From: JABDMH01 sp965223165
Lineage (GTDB): Bacteria; Bacteroidota; Bacteroidia; Chitinophagales; Saprospiraceae
DNA length: 64,000 nucleotides
Assembly: GCA_965223165.1 (NCBI GenBank)
Contig: CBDCVQ010000020.1
Location: forward strand, 434,001-498,000
Reading direction: 5' to 3'
Below are positions 45,870-55,290 of this stretch, one piece after another. The position numbers and the translations under genes are program-made. Within the stretch, counting starts at the first letter, position 1. Every line of letters starts with the position of its first letter. The notes beneath the pieces are model-generated. The model worked only from the letters and a program-made list of their open reading frames with translations. It did no database searches and was not told where the DNA came from.

Positions 45870-47255
45870 ATGAAACCTTCCAATGCAATCACCCACTTGC
45901 TTCTTCCGGCCATGTCCTTTCTTGGTATTGGCATTTTATTGCTTAGCGCTAGTCAGCATGCTGCAATTCAAACGTCGACTGCCCCCGAAGTTAACTTCAT
46001 ACAAACCGACTGCAATGACCCCATTCTTGTGGATTGCAACATCGAGGTCCAAGGAACAACCGAGGGCGGTGGAGACGACTTTTCGAATACATTCTTTGCC
46101 GGTTGTGCGGACATAAGTCTCGTAGGCTGTGACTACGCAAGGCAGGAAGACCGCCTGTATCAATTCGAACTTATGGCAGATGGTACTGTCTCGGTGGATT
46201 TCGCGGTAGAGACGACCAATAGTCCGATCGTTGGCCTTTTTCTATTTAAAAATGCATGCACGGAGGTACCGGAATGTCTCGGCTATGTTGAGTCCTCGTC
46301 TGCTGAATTTGCCCTGGATGCCATCGATCTCGAGGCGGGTACCTACCAAGTCATTGTGGACCAACGATGTACGGGTACGGGCCCTAATATTACCAGCTAC
46401 TCGTTCGTCATTCGCTGTGATATTCCGCTGTCGTATGACGAGATTTCCTGCGGAGAGAAAATATTCTCTTCGACTATTGATGCCGCGAGCCAGTTTGACC
46501 TCAGCGAAAATGAGAGCTGCTTCGAATTTTTAATATCTGACCTGACCTACGGCGCCGGCGATCGCCTATACCAGCTTGCCTTATCCGAAGAACAAACCAT
46601 TAGCATCAGCTTGGAGCACGATGCCTCCGGCGACCTACTGCTATTCCTATTAAGTGACGAAGGAGGAAGGCCCTCCGATTGCCTGGCCATCAGTGACCAG
46701 TTCACTGAAGCGGGCAAGGCGGGAGGAGAAGAGATTCTGACCACTTTGGAGGCAGGGACCTATTGGATCCTGGTCGATGGGCTGACGGCATTCGGTATCG
46801 GACCTGTCATCGATGAGGCGGATTTTAGATTGTCCATCCAATGCTTGTCCCTTCCTACCGCATGCGATCTGGAAGGAACGTACGTCTCCAATGGCAATCC
46901 GATTTTTGGGACACTGGTGGACACCTTGCCTCGGATATTGTCTGGCCTGGCATGTGCGCAAGGCTTATTTGACGAAACCGCCATCGGCACCATACTGATC
47001 TATAACAAACGTAGTAGTGAGCAGGAGTTTACGATCGACTTTAGCAACACCGATGTCGATGCAGTGACTGCTTTTGTATTTGATTGTCGGGACTCTGGGC
47101 AGGGGTCATCATCGGCTTGTCTGGGCCGGACCCAAGATGGGTCGCTAAATCTGGGCAATGTGCCGGCCGGATATTATTACATCGTGGTGGCAAGTATCGA
47201 GTCCAGCGACTATGAGTTGATCATCGGCCCGGGAGGACCCCTGCTCGGTCGATGA
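45870..47255 (+). CDS. T9SS-exported PPC-domain protein, N-terminal part (frameshifted)
   Basis: 461 residues beginning with a signal peptide (LLLPAMSFLGIGILLLSASQ), then several PPC-like beta-sandwich repeats with paired cysteines: DDFSNTFFAGC ... DRLYQFEL ... LEAGTYQVIVDQRC; DRLYQLALSEEQTISISLEH ... LEAGTYWILVDGLTAF; NVPAGYYYIVVAS. It stops shortly after GPGGPLLGR, whereas the next frame continues the same style of sequence without a start or signal (VDDRAQVSFAHPLDTTFTRG). One extra base near 47245-47252 would explain this. The intact protein would be about 985 residues, exported to the cell surface. Confidence 0.8.
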   Translation: MKPSNAITHLLLPAMSFLGIGILLLSASQHAAIQTSTAPEVNFIQTDCNDPILVDCNIEVQGTTEGGGDDFSNTFFAGCADISLVGCDYARQEDRLYQFELMADGTVSVDFAVETTNSPIVGLFLFKNACTEVPECLGYVESSSAEFALDAIDLEAGTYQVIVDQRCTGTGPNITSYSFVIRCDIPLSYDEISCGEKIFSSTIDAASQFDLSENESCFEFLISDLTYGAGDRLYQLALSEEQTISISLEHDASGDLLLFLLSDEGGRPSDCLAISDQFTEAGKAGGEEILTTLEAGTYWILVDGLTAFGIGPVIDEADFRLSIQCLSLPTACDLEGTYVSNGNPIFGTLVDTLPRILSGLACAQGLFDETAIGTILIYNKRSSEQEFTIDFSNTDVDAVTAFVFDCRDSGQGSSSACLGRTQDGSLNLGNVPAGYYYIVVASIESSDYELIIGPGGPLLGR

Positions 47256-47403
47256 TCGGGCGCAGGTCTCTTTCGCACATCCCCTAGACACCACGTTCAC
47301 TAGAGGCAAAAATAATTTCGATCTGCTCACAAATAATATTTATCGGAGCTGCTATGCCGGTCCTCGTACCTATACCGGCGCAGACTTTGTCATTGATTTT
47401 GAA

Positions 47404-48831
47404 GTGGATGATCTCAGCGAGATCCGAATGCCGGTCAATATATATTCTGATGTAGGCATCGGCGTCTTTTTGTTTGGCTACACCTGTGGCAGTGATTGTC
47501 TCCTTTACCTGGAAATTCCTGATGGCGGTGGCGAAGTGGGATTTTCGGCGGACTCCCTTTCTCCGGGCAGGTATAGCCTCGTCATCGATGGAAGCGAACC
47601 CTCCGATCAGAATACTTTTTCACTGGAGACTTTCCAGTATTTTTTCGAGATTTGCATTCCCAATTTTGACACCAACACCCATCAGATTGATTTTCCCATA
47701 TTCGATGCCAGTCTGGTGTCGGCTAGTGACGAACTCTTCTTTGACCATGTCAAAAAAGACACCTTCGATTACAAAGCAATATTCGTCCCAAGGGAGGAAT
47801 GGAGTTTGGGATCCACGATCCTAGCTGACTTTCCCTTCATCGATAACAACCTAAAGTGCGGCTACACGGATGGGGATTTGATCGTGCTTAAGGTCCGGCG
47901 ACCGGACCGGTCCGTGCTCCGTCTACGGGGCTTGTACGAGCCACTCGATCCTTTGTTTAACATCACGGCCCAAGGTGTCTTTACACCCAATGCCCGAAGT
48001 GTCGTCAGGTACTTTTTCGCAGACACGCTAATGAGAGGCCCCTTCCTCCGCGTCCCCACACCGGAGCGCATGGCTGCCGCCGAGGGTGATACCCTAACGG
48101 TGCCACTTCAAACGAATGCTTCTTGGTTTGTTGATATTCCGCCCGAGTTGGACTGGTTGGAGGTAGACCCCACACAGAAGGGTGCGAGCACTCGGGACGT
48201 GCAGGTATATGTCTCGAGAAATGTGTCACAGCAAATGCGATCGGGTATTTTTCGATTTATCGGGCCCGAGGGGTTGACAGGTGAGGTCACCATCAAGCAG
48301 CTTGGCTACGGCTGTTTTCAAAATCCGCTGAGCGTGCGCTTGGATGGGGTAGGTCCGGCGACCGAGGAGCAGGGAGGTTTCATCAACGTCACCGTGGAAG
48401 GGGGAATTGCCGACTACGAGCTGGCATGGACCGGCGACAATAACTTCACCGGGAGCACGGAGGATCTGTCGGGTCTGGCAGCGGGGATGTATTCGCTGAC
48501 CGTCACCGATCAAATTGGCTGCCAAGCTTTTTTGCCCACTGTGGAGGTAGAGATGTCTGTGGCAGTCCGCAATCTCGTGGACGACAGACAGCTGCGCATC
48601 TATCCCAATCCCACTAATGGGTCCTTGACAGTCGCACCCTTGTGGAAAGACCAGGGAGTCATGGACGTAAAGGTCTTTAACCCGATCGGCCAGGTCGTGC
48701 TTCGGGACCGCAGTCGTATCGGCGGGCTCCAATTTGACTTATCCCACCTGGACAATGGTGCATATCTGATTGAAGTGCAAACCCGACATTATCTCCGTGT
48801 AGGAAAAGTCATCCTGGCCAGAAAAGAGTAA
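47404..48831 (+). CDS. T9SS-exported PPC/BACON protein, C-terminal part
   Basis: 475 residues in the +1 frame relative to the preceding gene; the frame is open from about 47252, and 47404 is only the first ATG. It contains a further PPC-like unit (FSADSLSPGRYSLVIDG), a BACON-like domain (LTVPLQTNASWFVDIPPELD, GIFRFIGPEGLTGEVTIKQL), a SprB-type repeat (ITVEGGIADYELAWTGDNN-like region reading VTVEGGIADYELAWTGDN) and a C-terminal type A T9SS sorting domain (LRIYPNPTNGSLTVAPLWKD, VKVFNPIGQVVL, LDNGAYLIEVQT). It lacks any signal peptide, so it is meaningful only when joined to the upstream part. Confidence 0.8.
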   Translation: MDDLSEIRMPVNIYSDVGIGVFLFGYTCGSDCLLYLEIPDGGGEVGFSADSLSPGRYSLVIDGSEPSDQNTFSLETFQYFFEICIPNFDTNTHQIDFPIFDASLVSASDELFFDHVKKDTFDYKAIFVPREEWSLGSTILADFPFIDNNLKCGYTDGDLIVLKVRRPDRSVLRLRGLYEPLDPLFNITAQGVFTPNARSVVRYFFADTLMRGPFLRVPTPERMAAAEGDTLTVPLQTNASWFVDIPPELDWLEVDPTQKGASTRDVQVYVSRNVSQQMRSGIFRFIGPEGLTGEVTIKQLGYGCFQNPLSVRLDGVGPATEEQGGFINVTVEGGIADYELAWTGDNNFTGSTEDLSGLAAGMYSLTVTDQIGCQAFLPTVEVEMSVAVRNLVDDRQLRIYPNPTNGSLTVAPLWKDQGVMDVKVFNPIGQVVLRDRSRIGGLQFDLSHLDNGAYLIEVQTRHYLRVGKVILARKE

Positions 48832-48854
48832 TTTATGACGTACCCGCTCGTCCC

Positions 48855-50993
48855 ATGAGATCACAGGCTGCAGTCTATAGTCTACTACTCCTTGGTGTCC
48901 TGGCCATGGCCGGACTGCCTTGGGGCTCCCATGACTTTGCGCCGACTTTCGAATGGACTGAACCGGCCACCCCCATCCTATGCGGCGATATGCTGGCCTC
49001 CTCCACCTTGGACGGCTCCAATGATGTTGACATCGCTCAGTGGGAGGGCTGCGAGGTGCAAGGTTACTACGACGGTCCCGATCAGAGTTTTTCGTTTGAG
49101 CTGACCGAAGCGGGCAATGTATGGATTCAGCTCGAGCATGACACCGCGTACAATCTTGATCTGTTTTTGACCGATACCGGCCAATTGGGTACCTGCTTAC
49201 ATGTGAGTGACCAAGGGGACTCCAAGGAGGCACTTCTACTGGATCTGCCGGCCGGCACCTATCGCATCATTGTTGATGGCCGAGAAGGTCAGGCGGGCGC
49301 CTTCACGTTGCAACTGCAGTGCTTTCCCCTGCCCAACATCTGCGAATTGTCGGCACAATCCGTATTGAGTGGTGAGACGGTCGCCGATCAGCTGAAGGCG
49401 ACCATTCCGTTGGAATACCTTCGCTTTGACCCCTGTTGGCATGCCATGGCGCAGGAACCGTTTGGAGCACTATATCTCCTCAATTTTGTGGGAGCTACCG
49501 ACTCGTTTGCCCTTCATCTGCAAGGTGAGGACCCTTCCCTGCGATTGACGGTATATACCTGCAACGGAGCTACCCGATCTCCTTGCATCGCTTCCGCCCA
49601 GGATGAGATCAGCCTAAAGTACAATCGCTCACAGCTCTACTATGTCTTGGTCTCTGCCTCCACCCAGGTAGCTTATCAGCTCGACGTTTCTTCGGATGTG
49701 CCCTGCCAGGCAGATGATATCGTGGACCTTACATCAACATTTGGTGGACTCTTATCTGGGTTTACAGGCTCCGTCAAGGGTGCTGGGGACGATTACAACA
49801 TGACCAAAAACAATATCTACGATAGTTGCCATTTTTCTGCCAGTGCCGGCGGGGAGGATATCGTGCTTATCCTGGAGCCGTCCCTGTGCAAGGGATTGGC
49901 ATTTGATGGCAGTCCAGGATTGGCCGTCGTTGTCTTTGAAGACTTGTGTGGAGGTACTTGTCTGGCCACATACCTCACGACGGAGGAAGACACCATTATT
50001 TTTTTCGACGGCCTCCCTGCCAAAGCCATCCTGGTCATTGATGAGATTGACACCTCATACGCCGGCCAATTTTCGCTGTTCGAACCGAATGACTGTAGTA
50101 TTTGCATGAACGTTGCGCCGGCCCACCACGAGATCTCCTACCCTCCCGTACCCTCCCTCCTAGTCGATCCCTCGGACCTGTTGTTTTTGGATGCCCCAGC
50201 CATATTTGACGCCCAACCATTCCCCGGATCGCAGAACTTTTACCAGGCCGGGCAAGATGGCCCAGATGACGACAGAAAATGCGGATTTGACCCCGGCGAT
50301 CCCCTCACTTTCAAGGTACAGCGAGCGCTGACCAAAAAAGTGGAAGTACTGACGCCCATCTACGAACCCATTGATTCGCCCTTTGTCACGGCGACCAATA
50401 TATTCCAGCCACAAGGCAAAAGCGTGATCATCGATTGGGTAATTAAATCAAGGGGCGTGCCACAAGTATTGGAGGTCTCCCAGGATATTGCCCGCATCAG
50501 TGAGTTTGCACGGGAGTCCCAAATTGAGGTAAGGTCGAATACCCGATGGTACGTGCGGCAGGCCACTGACACCTGGTTTTCCGTCTCCCCAAAGCGCGGC
50601 GATCGAACTCAGCCCATCGTGGTTACTGCCTCAGAAAATTCATCCACCGAAGAGCGGACGGGGTCTTTTCTGATCGTGGGTCCGGACGGCATCACACGAG
50701 AGGTCCGGCTGGCCCAAGCAGGCGAGCTACAAGTCTCATCAGCCACACCGTCGCACGGTCAGTTAGCGCACATATATCCCTCTCCCTTTCACCATGTGCT
50801 CGCGATCGAATTCAAGGATTTTCAAGGACCTTTTCAAGTTACTTTGGTCGACATTTTTGGGCAGGTCCAATTTGATGACACCTTTTATCAAGCTCAGGTG
50901 CATATAGCAACGACCGCCCTGGCTCCCGGCATGTATTTCGTGCGGGTCATAGAGGGAGACCGCTACGATGTCCAAGCCATAGTCAAACCGTGA
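48855..50993 (+). CDS. T9SS-exported PPC/BACON surface protein, paralogue of the preceding gene
   Basis: 712 residues. Signal peptide (AVYSLLLLGVLAMAGLPWGS), PPC-like units (DQSFSFELTEAGNVWIQLEH, LPAGTYRIIVDGREG), a middle region with many cysteines (CQADDIVDLTSTFGGLLSGF), a BACON domain (IEVRSNTRWYVRQATDTWFS, RTGSFLIVGPDGITREVRLA) and a T9SS C-terminal sorting domain (HIYPSPFHHVLAIEFKDFQG, ALAPGMYFVRVIEG). It shares its layout with the previous protein, including a KCGFDPGDPLTFKV segment matching KCGYTDGDLIVLKV there, so the two arose by duplication. It is expected on the cell surface. Starts 23 bp after the previous stop. Confidence 0.86.
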   Translation: MRSQAAVYSLLLLGVLAMAGLPWGSHDFAPTFEWTEPATPILCGDMLASSTLDGSNDVDIAQWEGCEVQGYYDGPDQSFSFELTEAGNVWIQLEHDTAYNLDLFLTDTGQLGTCLHVSDQGDSKEALLLDLPAGTYRIIVDGREGQAGAFTLQLQCFPLPNICELSAQSVLSGETVADQLKATIPLEYLRFDPCWHAMAQEPFGALYLLNFVGATDSFALHLQGEDPSLRLTVYTCNGATRSPCIASAQDEISLKYNRSQLYYVLVSASTQVAYQLDVSSDVPCQADDIVDLTSTFGGLLSGFTGSVKGAGDDYNMTKNNIYDSCHFSASAGGEDIVLILEPSLCKGLAFDGSPGLAVVVFEDLCGGTCLATYLTTEEDTIIFFDGLPAKAILVIDEIDTSYAGQFSLFEPNDCSICMNVAPAHHEISYPPVPSLLVDPSDLLFLDAPAIFDAQPFPGSQNFYQAGQDGPDDDRKCGFDPGDPLTFKVQRALTKKVEVLTPIYEPIDSPFVTATNIFQPQGKSVIIDWVIKSRGVPQVLEVSQDIARISEFARESQIEVRSNTRWYVRQATDTWFSVSPKRGDRTQPIVVTASENSSTEERTGSFLIVGPDGITREVRLAQAGELQVSSATPSHGQLAHIYPSPFHHVLAIEFKDFQGPFQVTLVDIFGQVQFDDTFYQAQVHIATTALAPGMYFVRVIEGDRYDVQAIVKP

Positions 50994-50998
50994 GAGCC

Positions 50999-52669
50999 AT
51001 GTGTAGAGCATCGGATGGTTTGAGCAAATACCGACACTTGATCTACCAGGCATTCGTGGTCGTGGGAGCGATGGCCATCACGCTGGCCTCTTGCAAGCAC
51101 GAGCTGGAGGAACTGATATTTTTTGGCGTCGTCACCGGGGAAGTCACAAAAATGGGGGTTGACCGAGTGCGATTGACGGGTCGAGTGACAAATCTGCAGA
51201 ACAGCTCGCTCAACCGATACGGATTTCTCCTGAGTACTTCTGACCAAGATCCCACCCTGTCCACCGCTGATTTGCGTTTTGAGTATGCGGGCACCCTGCC
51301 GAGCACGGGCGAATTTGCGGAGACCACCCCTGCGCTTTCCCTAAAGAGCTCATTTATCGTTCGTGCCTTTGCTGTCATGGGAGAGAGAGAAGTGCTTGGA
51401 GAGTCGCGCCGATTTAACCTAACTGAAAACGCCCTGGTCACCTTGGAGAAGGTGACCGTCTCCAATGACCGGGCCCAGCTCGAAGCGGAAGTCCTGCTGA
51501 ACGTGCAGGACACGCTGGAGGACTATGGGGTAGTGTACGGGAAATCGATCCGTCCCATCGCCTACCTGGACTCGACCTTCTCCTCTGGCAAAACCCGCAA
51601 TGACCAGATCTTCGATTTCACCGCCCAGGACCTCGACCTGAACAGCACCTATTATGCCAGGGCTTTCTTTCGCGTGGGAGACTCGATTGTGTATAGTGAG
51701 CCGCCCACGTCCTTTGTCACGAGAGACGGATGGAAGTTGCTGGACACCTTGCAGGCCGGTGTGTATGATCCGGTGGCCACCACCGATGGCGAGCGTGGAT
51801 ATGTCGGCTTCGGCTGCAGTAATCTGTGCGATACCATCGAATCCAACCGATTTTGGTCCGTCCGACCCGATGAAGCACCCCTCTCCCGACTCGAACCCCT
51901 CGACCCTACGGGTATTGGTCGAAGGCACGCGATCGCTGTCGAATCCGGAGGTCTTCTCTATTTTGGTCTGGGCGACGTTGAAGGCATCGACTCCAACGCA
52001 TTCCTGAGCGACTTTTGGAGCTACGATCCCCGCTCGGCCTCCTGGACTCCTCTGGCGCCCTATCCCGAGGAGCGCTCCGGTGCCACCGGCTTTGCCCTCG
52101 ACCGCCAAATCTATGTAGGTACGGGCAAAGACGAAGGGAATAACGAAAGACAAGATTTTTACAGCTATGATATCGACGCGAATGCTTGGTCCCCGGAGCC
52201 CCGGCTAATGCTTCCGGTGTCCATCGGCGGGCAGAAACGGGAGCGCGGTCGATTCAACGCTTTCACTTTTAGCTTGCATGGAGACATTTATATTGGAGGA
52301 GGCAGTAGACTGTTCACGCCTCTCCCAGATTTGTGGGTCCTGGACCTAGCCTCGCTCTCCTGGCGTCTGGTCGACGGAGATCTACCTCTCAAAACCACGG
52401 ACCGGGCCATTGCGATAGGCATCGAGGCTACAGGCAAGGCTTATCTGGGTTTTGGACAGTCCCGCGCCGTTTTTTCGAATGAGTGGTGGGAGTTTGACGG
52501 AGCCGCGTGGGCCGCTCGCGAGCCCTTTCCGATCTTGGATGATCCGCGCGTGATAAAAAGCCAAAATGTTTCCTTTGGATTTGCCATCGGAAATCACGGC
52601 TATGTGGGTGGGGGTAATGCCATTAATAACGTACTCGAAATCTGGCAATATGTGGCCCTTGAAAACTAA
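50999..52669 (+). CDS. Kelch-repeat lipoprotein
   Basis: About 556 residues. Lipoprotein signal (FVVVGAMAITLASCKHE), two Ig/fibronectin-like units (about 40-240; GVVTGEVTKMGVDRVRLTGR, LNSTYYARAFFRVGDSIVYS), then a kelch beta-propeller (about 250-555) with repeated G-Y-V-G-F/G and W-x-x-L/A-x-P elements (LYFGLGDVEG, DFWSYDPRSASWTPLAPYPE, IYVGTGKDEG, IYIGGGSRLF, AYLGFGQSRA, GYVGGGNAIN). Likely a surface-anchored binding protein. The stop of the upstream gene overlaps a GTG at 50990; ATG 50999 is chosen here. The next gene starts inside its last codons. Confidence 0.84.
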   Translation: MCRASDGLSKYRHLIYQAFVVVGAMAITLASCKHELEELIFFGVVTGEVTKMGVDRVRLTGRVTNLQNSSLNRYGFLLSTSDQDPTLSTADLRFEYAGTLPSTGEFAETTPALSLKSSFIVRAFAVMGEREVLGESRRFNLTENALVTLEKVTVSNDRAQLEAEVLLNVQDTLEDYGVVYGKSIRPIAYLDSTFSSGKTRNDQIFDFTAQDLDLNSTYYARAFFRVGDSIVYSEPPTSFVTRDGWKLLDTLQAGVYDPVATTDGERGYVGFGCSNLCDTIESNRFWSVRPDEAPLSRLEPLDPTGIGRRHAIAVESGGLLYFGLGDVEGIDSNAFLSDFWSYDPRSASWTPLAPYPEERSGATGFALDRQIYVGTGKDEGNNERQDFYSYDIDANAWSPEPRLMLPVSIGGQKRERGRFNAFTFSLHGDIYIGGGSRLFTPLPDLWVLDLASLSWRLVDGDLPLKTTDRAIAIGIEATGKAYLGFGQSRAVFSNEWWEFDGAAWAAREPFPILDDPRVIKSQNVSFGFAIGNHGYVGGGNAINNVLEIWQYVALEN

Positions 52670-53540
52670 ATATTACGCCGGAATTCGGCCGAAGGTGATC
52701 CTCCTCATCGTATCGCTTATGCCGTGCGCCAACGGAAGCCTTCGGGCCCAGTTTGCCGAGCAAGAAATCCACCTACCGATCCAATTGATCACCGTAGCTA
52801 AGGAATTTGAGATCGATTGGCAGAAAGAAACCCTCGACACCAAGGGCTTTAGCATGGTGCAGGTACAAAATGTCTACCTGTTTGAGTCCGACCTGGTCGT
52901 GGAAGTCGAAGATGTGCAAACCGAGATGATTGCCGAAGACGTGGCGTATGTCATACGCGCTTCGCTGCGATCGGGCAGTGCTATTTTGCAAGAACTGTTG
53001 CCCACCCGGCTTAGGCAGCAACCGCAAAAGTTCGTTTTCAAGGATGCCCTGGAGACCTTGCTTGAGCCGGACAAAGCATATGTGATATCGTTAAACGTCG
53101 AAGGCATGGGCGAATTTTGCGCAGAACCTGCTCCCTTCCACCTGCGGCAAAGATTGCCCTACTACGGTGCTGGCTTGGCCGGACTCGTGCTGCTCGGCAC
53201 GGGAGAAATATTTCGTCGTCAATACGATAAAGATCAAAAAGTCTACGAGGAGGCATGGCGCAATGGGGAGCCGGATCCGGGTGGGACGAAGAATATCCAA
53301 GATAAATTCAACACCTACCGCGCCCTGACCATCGCCGGAGCCATCGTGCTTGGCTTGGACGTCGGTGGATTTGTCTGGAGAATACGGGCCCGAAATCGAC
53401 ACATAAAGCTAAAGAAGAAATATTGTCCGCCGGACTTCTGGCAGGCACCACCGGCCAAAGAAAAGGCCTCCTTGGGCAAGATTGTGCCCAAACTGGAGGT
53501 GGGCGAAATCGGACTGGCCTGGCAATTTACCCTGCAGTGA
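52650..53540 (+). CDS. Membrane protein of unknown function with two TM segments
   Basis: About 296 residues from ATG 52650, overlapping the end of the kelch gene by 20 bases. A hydrophobic leader (VILLIVSLMPCANGSLRAQF) is followed by an extracytoplasmic domain of about 130 residues, one helix (YGAGLAGLVLLGTGEIFRRQ), a short loop with basic and acidic residues, a second helix (ALTIAGAIVLGLDVGGFVWR) and a basic tail (RARNRHIKLKKKYC). No family recognised. Its position between surface proteins and the cytoplasmic CHAT/STAND genes fits a membrane connector (inference). The next gene begins 2 bases after its stop. Confidence 0.68.
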   Translation: MWPLKTKYYAGIRPKVILLIVSLMPCANGSLRAQFAEQEIHLPIQLITVAKEFEIDWQKETLDTKGFSMVQVQNVYLFESDLVVEVEDVQTEMIAEDVAYVIRASLRSGSAILQELLPTRLRQQPQKFVFKDALETLLEPDKAYVISLNVEGMGEFCAEPAPFHLRQRLPYYGAGLAGLVLLGTGEIFRRQYDKDQKVYEEAWRNGEPDPGGTKNIQDKFNTYRALTIAGAIVLGLDVGGFVWRIRARNRHIKLKKKYCPPDFWQAPPAKEKASLGKIVPKLEVGEIGLAWQFTLQ

Positions 53541-53542
53541 TT

Positions 53543-55288
53543 ATGCGCACGCTCATTATCATATCGCTTGTATGGTGTAGTCAGCATCTCGCCGCACAGT
53601 CACAGCAGACCAAGGACCTGTATGCCAACGAAGTGGCACGGGGCAAAGAACTACTGCGCAACCACCATTATGACGATGCCATTGGGGTGCTGACATTGGC
53701 CTTGACCTTGCCCGATCGACCCGCTCACGATAATCTGGACAGCATCATTCAGGTAGCCCTGCAGGAAAGAATCGACGTCTTGGATGCGGCGCTCACCAAA
53801 TCCAGGCGAGACAGCATTATCGCTGATTCACTCCATCGGATCGATAGCAGCCGACAACAAGTACTGATCGCCAATCAAGATAGCTTGCTGCAGCTAGCCA
53901 AGGTGGCAGAAGTCATCCGCTTGCGTCTGCTGTCGGGCCAGCAACTGGCACTCGGTGATCTGGAGGGAAACCAGCGGGCCCTATTTCTTGCCTATCACGC
54001 TACCCAAATTCTGCCCGACTCGGTGTCCCTGCTTGCCTTGGATGCTTTTGGCAATGCCGTGTATCGCGACTTGAGTGTTTCCTTCGTGGCTGGGGATACG
54101 CTCTCACATTTTGGATACATGAGCGATAGCGTTGCGATCGTAGCGGCCGGGGGCAAGGTGCTGCGAGCTAGTGATAAGGGACCGCCTCAGCACTTGTTTA
54201 CCCATAGCCAGCCCCTGCGAGGATTGCGGACCTACCCTCGACAGAAGCTCGCTTTGACATGGTCTGACGATCATACCGCCGCACTCATTCGAGACGGCGC
54301 TCATCAGCTCCTGCCTCATGGAGGAGAAGTCACACACGCGATCATGACCAAGCATCGCACGAAGATCATCACCTGCTCGCGGGACAATACGGTCAAGCTC
54401 TGGGATCTTGAGGGCAACGAATTAGAGACTCTTCATGGGCACCAGGGAAACGTCTACGAAGTCATGAGCGTAGGAGATCGAATCATCACCCGGGGGTCGG
54501 ATGCACGGGTCATGGTCTGGACAGACTCCGGAGACTCCCTGTTTTCCATTCACCGACCGCCTTACATCTATGACGCTGACCTCTCGCCCGATGGAAGCCA
54601 ACTGGCCCTTGCCTCGGCCGATGGCACGGCCGAAATATGGGATTTGCACGGTCGACGACGGCACCGACTCACCGGTCACACCGCTGCAATCCGCCATATC
54701 GAGTTTGGTCCCAAAGGAAAGCAGGTGATGACTTGGGGCTTGGACGATATGATTCGAATCTGGGAGGGCGGTGAGCGAGTGGCCCAACGGCAGGTTCCCT
54801 TCGGCATTGAGCTGGCCACCTTTACTCCCGATGGCTCCGGCATATTCCTGTCCTCCGTCGACCAGTCCGCAGGCATCTGGCGGCCATCATTGGATTCGAT
54901 GAAGTATCTCGAGCAGACGCAGCGCATGCTCGAGGTGAAGTTTTCACCGGATGAGCAAGCGATGCTCACCACCTCGGCCGACGGACGGTCCCAACTCTGG
55001 GATCTCGAGGGAAATGTCTTAATGCGACTGGATCAGATGGACAGCACGATTCCTCCTCGCTTCTCCGCCGATGGCCGATCGATCCTTTCCGCCTGGGGCG
55101 TGGACTATTTGCTTTTAACCCCCATGCCCGATTACGGCCTAGAGTTGATCAAGACCGAGCACCCAAACCTGACAGATCCCAATCGATATGCGGATACGCC
55201 GGAACATAAGGTAAACTACTTTGACAATGCAGATCGCAGTACGGCCCAAGGACAAACCCTTGGCGAGAAGCCTAGCAATAATAATTAG
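53543..55288 (+). CDS. WD40-repeat protein with N-terminal TPR-like region
   Basis: 581 residues from ATG 53543 (MRTLIIISLVWCSQHLAAQS is a signal peptide or anchor). Residues about 25-160 are helical and TPR-like (GKELLRNHHYDDAIGVLTLA; a coiled stretch RIDSSRQQVLIANQDSLLQL). From about 185 a beta-propeller of WD40 repeats: TKIITCSRDNTVKLWDLEGN, GSQLALASADGTAEIWDLHG, GKQVMTWGLDDMIRIWEGGE, QAMLTTSADGRSQLWDLEGN. WD40 propellers often act as sensor or docking parts of STAND systems; here the propeller is a separate exported protein. The CHAT gene starts 3 bases after its stop. Confidence 0.88.
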   Translation: MRTLIIISLVWCSQHLAAQSQQTKDLYANEVARGKELLRNHHYDDAIGVLTLALTLPDRPAHDNLDSIIQVALQERIDVLDAALTKSRRDSIIADSLHRIDSSRQQVLIANQDSLLQLAKVAEVIRLRLLSGQQLALGDLEGNQRALFLAYHATQILPDSVSLLALDAFGNAVYRDLSVSFVAGDTLSHFGYMSDSVAIVAAGGKVLRASDKGPPQHLFTHSQPLRGLRTYPRQKLALTWSDDHTAALIRDGAHQLLPHGGEVTHAIMTKHRTKIITCSRDNTVKLWDLEGNELETLHGHQGNVYEVMSVGDRIITRGSDARVMVWTDSGDSLFSIHRPPYIYDADLSPDGSQLALASADGTAEIWDLHGRRRHRLTGHTAAIRHIEFGPKGKQVMTWGLDDMIRIWEGGERVAQRQVPFGIELATFTPDGSGIFLSSVDQSAGIWRPSLDSMKYLEQTQRMLEVKFSPDEQAMLTTSADGRSQLWDLEGNVLMRLDQMDSTIPPRFSADGRSILSAWGVDYLLLTPMPDYGLELIKTEHPNLTDPNRYADTPEHKVNYFDNADRSTAQGQTLGEKPSNNN

Positions 55289-55290
55289 AG

